DNA from: Cordylochernes scorpioides
Lineage: Eukaryota; Arthropoda; Arachnida; Pseudoscorpiones; Chernetidae
Assembly (NCBI GenBank): GCA_030710605.1
Contig: CP092879.1
Location: 19,607,582 to 19,671,581, forward strand
DNA length: 64,000 bases
Reading direction: 5' to 3'
Program-made: the position numbers and the translations under genes
The notes under the pieces: model-generated
What the model saw: the letters and a program-made list of their open reading frames with translations, nothing else
Told to the model about the DNA's origin: nothing
The model's database searches: none
Part shown: piece after piece, positions 57,301 through 64,000 of the stretch
Numbering within the stretch: the first letter of the stretch is position 1
Layout: each line of letters opens with the position of its first letter

Positions 57301-60300
57301 ACGTCTTCTTTTTGCTGAAACCCCCATGTAAAGGCCCGATTAGAAAACGGGTTATTTAAACGTGTCGTTTTTTAACGCATTCTTTCATATTAATTCTATA
57401 TGCAGTAGAATCCGGTTTACACGAATTCAATCATACTCTAAATAAATAATATATACATTGAAAAATCTCTACTTTAGAATAATCATTTAAAAAATCATCT
57501 TTCAAGTATACGCTGCAGTTTATATATTGCGGATACTAAATCACATTGATTCATAACTATGCAGTACATACAGCAAAGTTTCTTCATTTTAGCATTTACA
57601 GCTAACCAATGTAAGCCCTCGACTACATTACTATTCTTTGGGTAACCCGTTAATGGTATATGCTAAAATAGAATGAACTTGGAGTTCTGTAAATGATCTC
57701 CGTTTTAAACACTACCAATTTGGTAAGCTGAATTGTATGAATTCGTGTGATACGGGAGTCAACTGTATATGGAAAGAGAGGAAAAAGACAAGGGAAAAAA
57801 GGCAAGATATGTTAATCTATATAACTCTGTTTCATTGTTATAACACAAAAACACAAGAGGTATAAAAAGTTAAAAAACAAAAGGTTACGAGTTAGGGAAA
57901 AAAGAACCGTTGACAGACTTCACGTTGAAAGAACTGAAAATTAATGATGTTAGAAGTTTTTTCACCCCAAGGAGTTAATTTTAAATAATGTAAATTTCTG
58001 ACCTGGGTAGGATCTTGCCATACCGTGGCATGCTTAAGTTGCTCCCGGAGAACATCCACTTCCTTGCGCAGCTCGCGGATGATCTTGGCCTTGGGATCTT
58101 CGTTGACCACAGCATGGTTGACAATGCGCTTGGCGCGGTCTGCGTAGCGGAGGGTGGAGAGTGTTTCCTCGTAGTTGTCAGCGGCTGGGCTGATGGTGGC
58201 CACCATCACTGTCTTGCTGTTGCCTCCCAGGTTGTCCTGGACACATGAGTTGACATATCTCTGCTGATGAACTCATTCAAGCGGTTTATTTCATTAGGCG
58301 CGTTTTTTTTTTTTTTTTTTTGAGAAGGAAAGATTCGGCGAGAGGCACGTTCGTCTTTATCGATAATATTTATAGCGTGAAAAATACTGTCGATTTTCAA
58401 CAACCATGACTCGATTCTTATAAAATACTAGCGGATGTGTACCCGGCTTCGCCCGGGTTTTATCCGAGTGAAAGTTTGCCTAACGAATATTATATATTAT
58501 GAAGTATAATAAACAATGATAAAAATTAGTTTTAATTATTAATCAAGATTGTGTGTGAATATGTGAGAAAGATGTAATATCGTTGTTGTTTTCTTGGCCG
58601 ACTGTTTTACATATGGTGTTATCTTAAAATTGCTTGTTTTGAATATTTTTTTAGATTGAGTTGAATGAATCGCTGAATTTTTTTTTTGTATTTATATATA
58701 AATAAAATTAACTCTGTTGAATTTTTTTGTATTTTATCGATAACAGCAAAGTTATGTATTTTAAAGTTAGGAAAAATATTTTGATGTTAAGCAAAACCTG
58801 CTCCATCTCGTTTTACATAAATGTTGAAAATTTGGTCGAAATTGATGCATTGTAACGAAAGTTTTTAGCGAACACCACTTATGAAATTTCCATTTATATA
58901 GAAGATATAATATAAATGAGTTTTAAAAATTGTTTAAAAAAAATGCATCGGCCGGGAATCGAACCCTGGCCGCCCGCGTGGCAGGCGAGCATTCTACCAC
59001 TGAACCACCGATGCTTTAAAAAATCAAATTCATTTATCGTCGCGACCAGTGCTGCGCCCTAGCGGTAAAAGACTGGAACTAACGCTTTTTGTTTTTTTAT
59101 TTTTAAAAAAAAGCACATTAACTTTTTTAGTTTTTTGAATAGCCTATATGTTAAACGAAATCTTCAGCTACCTACATGCGAAATTCCATAATGATTGAGT
59201 CAGTAGATTTTGCGTGATGCGATAACAAACATCGATTTCGCATTTCATTTTTATATATGATGATTAACCCATCAGTAAGTGCTGTAACCAAACGAGGTTC
59301 AGGCATCTTGTATGGGAAAATGCTAACTACCCGTAATGATTATCATTGTCTGTACCACGTGCTCTTGAGATAAGTAAAATACTAGTTTTGATAAAGACCA
59401 GAGTGCCGCTCGCCAAAATATTTCTATAAAAAGTTTTGTAAAATCCAAAAGATACGCCTCATGAAATAAAAGAATACATATAAGAAATCTAATCTATTTT
59501 GGCGCGTATGATTATTTTTGGAAATGAAACTATTTCTACTGTCCTTACTGCAATGATAAAATAATAGGAATAAAAAAAATAATCATACACGTAAAAAAAT
59601 ATTTAGATTTCTCATAACATATGCCAGTAGACACAACAACATAACATATGCCAGTAGACACAACAACATAACATATGCCAGTGGACACAACAACATAACA
59701 TATGGCGCACTAATACATAATATTAAAAGGATAAGTGTTATATGAATTGCAATAGTTCCAAGTGGGATGTGGGTTGAAGAACGTACCTTGAGCAGCCAGG
59801 TGAGGACAGAGTCGCGGTAGGGAACGAACTTGTCCGCGGCTTTGCTGGAAGCCTGGTCAGCCAGCTTGGAAATGACCAACCCCAGTGTGGTGAGAGACCT
59901 GTTCACCGTCACCGTCATTAACTTATAAGTACCTACAAACAACATGGCTAGGGGAACTTAGAGAAGAGAATTTCGAAAAGAAGAATGAATTAATACTACA
60001 AGAATCTGAACACAGAGAGGACCCATTGAATCATCCAAATCCACCAAGATAGTCTTTTAGCAGGCGAAGTGGCTATGTTAATTTTTGGTATTACAGTAGA
60101 ACCTCCATGAGAGGACACCTTTCTATAAAGGAAGGTTTTCATTTGCAAAATTAGCTTCTTTACTACTACTTGTATTTAGCAACTCTCCAGTAAGAGGACC
60201 CCTGTCTCTAAAGGACACTTTGGCTCTGCAATTAGGTGTTGTCCTTTACAGGGAGGTGTTCTATTGTACTACATATATAATGTTGACTGGAGAGACATTG

Positions 60301-62554
60301 GCGAAATTGATGTAAAATATGAAATTGCATGTTTTTTACAAATTAGGTAATTTGTTTGGTATATATCGCTTACTTGTTGATGTTGGAACCTTCCTTGAGC
60401 CTCTCGCCAACTGCGCCTGTCTTGACGGCCCGTTCACTGCCAGCTAGATCCACCAGGCTCATCTTGGAAACCTTCTCCCCTGTGACCTGCAGCAATCACG
60501 TGCTGTTGTAGGAAGTTCACGTTCAGTTACTCTTTATCTGCCTTGTCTGTTGTGCCAATGCTGGGTTACATTTAAAAAAATTGTTTTAACTGTAATATAA
60601 TGACACTATGCGGCGCTGAATTTTTTTTATATAAAATGTAATGCCTTGACAAAGGTTGGCATTCAGCCAACCGAAATATTAGCAAATAACTCTTTGATTC
60701 AAACCAATATATATGCCTTTTTATTATCTAAAGAGTTACATATATGTGTAAACACAGTTTTTCTTCACAGCTAAACATTAAAAAATCTATTCAAAGCAAT
60801 TATTTCGTTGAAAGCATGTTTTTATTTCTCTCATTTCCGAAACGACCTTTTCTTTATTTAACAAAATGGTTGGAATAAATCAATGGCCATCTAAACATAA
60901 TATAAAAATAAATTCCACAGAGCGATAGCTATCTCTCATGTTTGTGAGAAATGTACTACATCAATACATCCAGAAGGGCTTGTTAGTGTCGACAATAACC
61001 AAAGAGTAAACTAAATCGCCAACTTTTTTTCTTGTATCAAAATGGAATTAAAGCTTTCAGACACGCTCTTCATCAGTTCGGTGTATATTGTGATCATTTC
61101 ATCAAGCTGATGAAAGGCTTAAAGCTTTCAGGTAAGCCTTTCTTCATACACAACAAGCCATGTATACACAACTTTTAAATATAAATAATAAAAAGTTCTC
61201 TCTGTGTGGCGTGTTACCTTTCAAGTCTTTGTTACAGGAGCGTGTATTTTCAAATCAGGAAGTATTTGGCTAGAGAGTAAAAGTGAAATGAAGGTATATA
61301 TACACTTATGGACAAAAACTTAAGGAAGTGAAAAGTCTTTAAAATCGCCAGATTTCTGTTTTTTTTTTTTTTTGTTGGAAATTTTGTTCACTCTTGGTTA
61401 TCTCGTATGTCTTCAATATAAGCCACTGTGTATCAAATAACTTAGTTATTGTCTGAATCCAGATATACATGCTATAATATACCACTTCCTCAAGTTTTGT
61501 CCATGAGTGTAGCTGGGAGACGAGAACGGTCCTACCCCCGAGGCCTGGTCAGTCATGGAGCAGGTGAGGGTGATGTTGAAGACGGCGTGGGAGCGGGAGG
61601 ACTCGGAGTTCATGTTGGTGGCGGCCACAGTCCGCGACTTGTTTCCCGCTGTCATCTGGTTGATGATCTCGTCGTAGGAAGTGACGGCCATGCTGGCTAG
61701 TCCGTCCACGTAGGATCCCAGGATGTTGTGTTCCCGCACCTTCAGCGACTGCTTCCTGCACTCCCTCCATGTCAGTGGCGGAGACTATGTCGGGGTAGGT
61801 ACAACTCACCCCTTGGGATCCAGAAGGTCGTGCACCTTCTCATTGTAGATTTCCATGTAGGAGACCTCCACCTTGTAGGTAGTGTCCTCTACCGAGTTGG
61901 AGGCGATACGTTCAAACAGTCCGTCACACAACCTTGGAATGAGCCCTTTGTCTGTTTCGGATCCCATCATGGTATAGGACTTGCCCGAACCTGCGTAAAA
62001 CTAGGTGTGTTAGAATCAAATGTGTGTGTTATTTTTACATTTAAACCTTGATATAATTAAATAAAAACAAATTTTGTAAGATGGATTTGTTTTTGAAGAA
62101 GCATAAAAAGTCAAAATGGTCAGGAGTTTAAAAGCTGCAGGATTCCCACTTCAAAGAGCTAAATACGATTTGATGAGAACAGCACATCGATTTCACAAAG
62201 CCCAAAGATAACTATGGTGTATAACAGATAGGCAGAGAGCCTCACATAGCAACATAGCAGGGCATAATGAAGACATTGATGATGAGGAATACGGTATGTT
62301 CTACAATGATATCTAGTGAGCGGATACCTGTCTGGCCATAGGCGAATATGCAGGCGTTGTATCCCTGGAAGGCATTGTCCAAGATGTCGCTGCCGAGACA
62401 TTCGTACACCTGCTGCTGACTGGCGAAGTTGGGGTCGGACTCGCAGAAGGACCAGAAACACTGGTCGAAGGCGAAAGTCTGTGCACATAGGAACGATGGT
62501 CAGTACATGGCAGTCAGTAGGGAGGTTGTGGGGCTTACCTTGGGTTGCTTGCGG
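35755..62554 (-). CDS. KIF13B: Kinesin-3 motor, KIF13B/Khc-73 type, copy B (16 exons, both ends missing)
   Basis: Exons on the minus strand are 62539-62554, 62328-62478, 61810-61990, 61536-61755, 60374-60486, 59787-59898, 58003-58236, 57210-57314, 57023-57181, 55366-55934, 50620-51501, 46204-46763, 41169-41512, 39106-39466, 36410-36528 and 35755-36352. The 1574 complete codons visible encode the same protein as copy A. About fifteen base differences were found and all are synonymous. The CAP-Gly is cut after DTPT because the last exon is absent (gap 35197-35296). The N-terminal motor exon(s) would lie beyond 64000. Function is as for copy A. This is probably the second allele of the same gene and not a separate gene. 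Confidence 0.9.
36410..36528 (-). CDS. KIF13B: Copy B exon 15: linker
   Basis: Same protein as 3934-4052. One silent change (GTA to GTG, Val). Separated from exon 16 by a 57-base intron as in copy A. Confidence 0.85.
36529..39105 (-). other. Intron 14 of copy B
   Basis: Collinear with 4053-6943 and without the pogo-like MITE. It has palindromic MITEs at about 37318-37492 and 38306-38428, an inverted SINE at about 37675-37985 and the uninterrupted palindromic MITE at about 38070-38225. Nothing was recognised in 36740-37310 or 38430-39105. Confidence 0.75.
39106..39466 (-). CDS. KIF13B: Copy B exon 14: stalk end
   Basis: Same protein as 6944-7304. One silent change. Confidence 0.92.
39467..41168 (-). 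other. Intron 13 of copy B
   Basis: A mariner-like MITE at about 39556-39759, a Helitron at 40151-40572, a repeat copy at about 40600-40760 and a palindromic MITE at about 40820-41030. The second Helitron of copy A (8641-9139) is absent. The empty site is near 40806-40816. Confidence 0.75.
40151..40572 (-). mobile_element. Non-autonomous Helitron, copy B
   Basis: Counterpart of 7989-8395 with the same CTAG and TTCTATATACAGTTACGAGC ends. It differs mainly in the G-run region (an extra CATGATGGGGGAG interruption). Confidence 0.75.
41169..41512 (-). CDS. KIF13B: Copy B exon 13: stalk
   Basis: Same as 9503-9846. No base difference found. Confidence 0.93.
42202..43488 (-). mobile_element. mariner element, decayed, copy B
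   Basis: Same TA-flanked insertion as 10539-11861. The transposase codon that is a stop in copy A (before [10 protein letters not shown]) is a Lys here, but other frameshifts are present, including near 43060 and 42720. The inner part of the right TIR has lost about 20 bases. YSPDLAPND, the last catalytic block, is intact. Confidence 0.88.
44391..44412. repeat. GT microsatellite, copy B only
   Basis: About eleven GT units, where copy A reads ACAATGAAAATAATTG without repeats. Confidence 0.9.
45139..45460 (-). mobile_element. LINE 3' end, copy B
   Basis: Counterpart of 13908-14230. The minus-strand frame 45450-45196 differs by one residue (Ser to Pro in the CPxFPALIN block). Truncated and not functional. 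Confidence 0.7.
46204..46763 (-). CDS. KIF13B: Copy B exon 12: stalk
   Basis: Same protein as 14976-15535. One silent change (Tyr codon of DSYQEEE). Confidence 0.94.
47706..48402 (+). mobile_element. Nested canonical Helitron, copy B
   Basis: 697 bases as in copy A, with TC start, CTAG end and duplicated 3' hairpin. The inner hairpin reads CCCGGGCGAAGCCGGG here but CCCGTGCGAAGCCGGG in copy A. Confidence 0.85.
48447..48517 (-). pseudogene. tRNA-Gly(GCC)-like, Helitron-borne, copy B
   Basis: Same as 17222-17292, including the position-1 mismatch and the anticodon-stem mismatch. Confidence 0.75.
48770..49173 (-). mobile_element. Non-autonomous Helitron, copy B
   Basis: Counterpart of 17544-17948, with the same ends and insertion site. 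Confidence 0.75.
50620..51501 (-). CDS. KIF13B: Copy B exon 11: central coiled coil and stalk
   Basis: Same protein as 19392-20273. One silent change (Val codon in GAFVSEP). Confidence 0.95.
52561..52719. mobile_element. Foldback element with 15-bp target duplication (copy B only)
   Basis: Flanked by direct repeats GATACTCAATACTAT (52546-52560 and 52720-52734). Copy A has one copy (near 21320). Perfect 33-bp inverted arms (52561-52593 and 52663-52695) begin AAATGAATAAAACAAAGCTT. The centre has AGAAGGGCGTATGTGCCCGA followed by AAGCTAG (minus strand), related to the centre of 22767-23017. Confidence 0.85.
53332..53596 (-). mobile_element. 5'-truncated LINE insertion (copy B only)
   Basis: Flanked by a 10-bp direct repeat AACTGAAAAC (53322-53331 and 53597-53606). 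Minus frame 53588-53370 is the C-terminus of a non-LTR ORF2 with the zinc pattern CPKCSLA...PEHILAC, ending [14 protein letters not shown]-repeat tail follows on the minus strand. Copy A has the empty site near 21920-21933. Confidence 0.85.
55366..55934 (-). CDS. KIF13B: Copy B exon 10: FHA domain
   Basis: Same protein as 23889-24457. Two silent changes (first Arg of ERTLVGR and a Pro in GIDPLWG). Confidence 0.95.
56218..56317. other. Assembly gap, 100 N
   Basis: In copy A the bases on the two sides are contiguous (ACCTTTCTGGCCATTTCACC near 24731-24750), so little or nothing is missing here. It is a join of two contigs with a fixed-length filler. Confidence 0.95.
56448..56860. repeat. 64-bp VNTR, copy B, 6 regular units plus 1 diverged
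   Basis: Same unit as 24873-25230, with one additional unit. Confidence 0.85.
57023..57181 (-). CDS. KIF13B: Copy B exon 9: pre-FHA block
   Basis: Identical to 25383-25541. Confidence 0.94.
57182..57209 (-). other. 28-nucleotide intron, copy B
   Basis: Base-for-base identical to 25542-25569, hairpin included. Confidence 0.75.
57210..57314 (-). CDS. KIF13B: Copy B exon 8: neck coiled coil
   Basis: Identical to 25570-25674. Confidence 0.93.
57315..58002 (-). other. Intron 7 of copy B
   Basis: It contains the same MITE-like element as copy A (about 57404-57764, ends CAGTAGAATCCGGTTTACAC and GGGAGTCAACTG). Nothing else was recognised. Confidence 0.6.
58003..58236 (-). CDS. KIF13B: Copy B exon 7: end of motor and neck
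   Basis: Same protein as 26360-26593. One silent change (Ala codon in MVATISP). Confidence 0.96.
58428..59260 (-). mobile_element. Composite Helitron with tRNA-Gly (copy B only)
   Basis: Minus strand: it begins TCATATATAAAAATGAAATG after an A and ends with the hairpin CCCGGGCGAAGCCGGG, TACACATCCG and CTAG (58428-58431) before a T. Copy A has the near-empty site at about 26765-26780. Inside lie a tRNA-Gly (58944-59014) and a second Helitron-like start (TTCTATATAAATGGAAATTT near 58903), so it is assembled from at least two elements. Confidence 0.8.
58944..59014 (-). tRNA. tRNA-Gly(GCC), best-preserved Helitron-borne copy
   Basis: 71 bases. The acceptor strands GCATCGG and CCGATGC pair fully, the D-arm reads GGTTCAGTGGTAGAA, the anticodon loop is CTGCCAC (GCC), the T-loop reads GGTTCGATTCC, and the discriminator is A. 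One T-stem base (CAGGG for CGGGG/CCGGG) mispairs. A T run follows for Pol III termination. It could be transcribed but sits within a mobile element, so function is doubtful. Confidence 0.6.
59618..59702. repeat. 27-bp unit in three tandem copies (copy B); one copy in A
   Basis: The unit ACATATGCCAGTAGACACAA plus CAACATA is repeated three times. Copy A has a single unit at about 27335-27365. Confidence 0.85.
59787..59898 (-). CDS. KIF13B: Copy B exon 6: motor
   Basis: Same protein as 27443-27554. One silent change (Val codon in RDSVLTW). Confidence 0.96.
59899..60373 (-). other. Intron 5 of copy B with pogo-like MITE
   Basis: It contains the element 60094-60266 (ends CAGTAGAACCTCCATGAGAG and GGAGGTGTTCTATTG, TA-flanked). 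Nothing else was seen. Confidence 0.7.
60374..60486 (-). CDS. KIF13B: Copy B exon 5: motor, switch II
   Basis: Same protein as 28028-28140. Two silent changes (both Val codons). Confidence 0.97.
60487..61535 (-). other. Intron 4 of copy B
   Basis: Same content as copy A: a hairpin repeat near 60640-60680, a palindromic block with hammerhead-like cores (about 61040-61130) and a mariner-like MITE (61303-61509) next to the exon 4 donor. About 20 bases near 60978 differ from copy A. Confidence 0.7.
61536..61755 (-). CDS. KIF13B: Copy B exon 4: motor, switch I
   Basis: Identical to 29223-29442. Confidence 0.97.
61810..61990 (-). CDS. KIF13B: Copy B exon 3: motor, P-loop half
   Basis: Same protein as 29497-29677. 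One silent change (Ser of VSYMEIYNE). Confidence 0.97.
62328..62478 (-). CDS. KIF13B: Copy B exon 2: motor up to the P-loop
   Basis: Identical to 30008-30158. Confidence 0.97.
62539..62554 (-). CDS. KIF13B: Copy B exon 1 (visible): 16-base micro-exon
   Basis: Identical to 30219-30234, with the same acceptor and donor. Confidence 0.75.
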
Positions 62555-64000
62555 CTGTGGAACACACAGAGTGGGGGTGTTAAAACAGTGGGATTTCATA
62601 TTACTGACATTTTGAGAGTATAAAACAAAGTATGGCAGTTGGAATCTGTGTGGGATTCCATAGAGGTATCCTTAGAACGTCAATATTGTGGCTAAAAATG
62701 AGAGGACATTCATATTTGGTGTACGTATTGAATTCAAGATTCAAACTCTTTTGCGCTTGTAAGTTTAAACAATCTATGAGCCCCAGAATAGTAACAGCTC
62801 AAGAAAGGTATGATTGATAGTACATTCCGATAGTATTAGTTAACTAGTACATTAACCTGTAGTGAGGGATACATTTGAGGACGTATCTACATCGTAATTA
62901 ATTTATACCCAGCCTGTCCCATGTGTCATCATAGATCGCCGACCAGGAACTAGAGGATTGGACGCTGTCGCAACAATCTCCAATACCTACGGAAGATAAT
63001 GCGGTATGGTGAAGATAAGAAGAGAGTTCAAGTGATGTGACCGAAGTTGAGAATGACTTGATGACAAACAGATTTAAATAGCTCTAGGAGAATTCACCAC
63101 GAGTAAGCTAATCTCTCGTAATGTTTTAACTTTTTTCCCCCAAGCAATCATTATAGAAATATGTTATAAGAAAAGAACGGTTGTATATAAAAGTGATTTC
63201 ATCTTATTGTTATTCGTCGTGTTCCTCAAGAGCTCTCGTACAATACAATTCAGACAATCCAATATATACACTAGACTGACCATCCAGTAGATATAAGTAC
63301 TTAAAGATGGGTTGAGATATTTCAAAGGCGACGAGACTTATAAAATAAGTGTCAGTAGGGTGTTCCTCCAGGATGACGTAGGTCAATGTCAAGCTATAAT
63401 CTATTCTAGGCCGCGCGACCTACGATGACTCAGTCGCCTTTTGGTCGTCGGATGGGCGGGCGTTGACTCCCCTCGATGTCTTCTTCCATCCTTCCCCGCA
63501 AAAACCTCACTACAGAAATAGCAACATGCTTCTTCTTGAGAGACTTTTATGGCTAGAAGATTCTTATGATCATTTATTTCTTCCATGTATACCCCATTCG
63601 CTCTACCCTCCACGTCTTACAGAAAGCTATCGATAGCTATCATCATTGTAAAAGGTCACATGTACATTGTACATGGTTGTATAAGGTTATATGTATATAT
63701 AAACATTTTATAAATATGATCCTAATAACTGGGACAGGATTGGTAACTTAATTTGGTTTAGGCTTGGTAAAATAGCGATTCTTCAACTTTTTTTTTTTGT
63801 ATGAGAAAGAGAGGGGCTAAGTAGGATTTTCAGCCTGTTTGGCGAACTCCTCGACACTTCTTATATACACACAATATGATCGATGCAATTTTCTGGAAGA
63901 ACATTTTCGGATTTGTGGATGAACACAATAAAAAAAAATCACAATAAGTCAATTCCTACCAGCGTTATATCAGTTATAAAAACTCACTCCAAACGTGCAC
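62555..64000. other. Upstream intron/flank of copy B
   Basis: Collinear with about 30235-31680. No exon was found. The open minus-strand frame at 63401-63613 has the same unrecognised GC-rich block as 31081-31275, with residue-changing differences. The window ends before the region matching the 99-bp minisatellite. Confidence 0.6.

Overview
The window is animal DNA, most likely from an invertebrate, probably a protostome. It has AT-rich introns with GT-AG borders, GC-rich exons, and many DNA transposons, MITEs, Helitrons and tRNA-derived SINEs. There is no bacterial gene organisation. I cannot name the species. The only host gene I can support is a kinesin-3 family microtubule motor of the KIF13B / Khc-73 type. 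It reads on the minus strand and is present twice. Copy A runs from exon 592-785 (C-terminal end, with stop codon) up to a 16-base micro-exon at 30219-30234. Copy B runs from 35755 up to 62554. The 17 exons of copy A join without a frame break into 1638 residues. In order they encode the kinesin motor (P-loop, switch I, switch II), the neck, an FHA domain, coiled coil, the long KIF13-type stalk and a C-terminal CAP-Gly domain. The first exon or exons of the motor domain (upstream of the residues RKQPK) are not in the window. Copy B has 16 of these exons but no terminal CAP-Gly exon, because the sequence stops at a 100-base run of N (35197-35296). The two copies are collinear in exons and introns, and every coding difference I found is synonymous. 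They do differ by several clean transposon insertions. I read them as two alleles of one locus placed end to end by an assembler, although a real tandem duplication cannot be excluded from sequence alone. Layout: 1-591 is the 3' flank and 3' UTR of copy A, with a rearranged LINE piece. 592-30234 is copy A. 30235-35196 is upstream intron or flank of copy A, holding Helitron pieces and a 99-bp minisatellite. 35197-35296 is a gap. 35297-64000 is copy B, with a second 100-N gap at 56218-56317. The introns hold mariner copies, pogo/Tigger-like MITEs flanked by TA, mariner-like MITEs, a palindromic MITE family ending in AACACAAGG, Helitrons (some carrying tRNA-Gly sequences), a tRNA-derived SINE, LINE tails, foldback elements and VNTRs. 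The points most worth a second look are a 28-nucleotide intron built largely of a hairpin, transposon presence/absence between the copies that gives exact element borders, tRNA-Gly carried by Helitrons, and hairpin elements with hammerhead-like cores.
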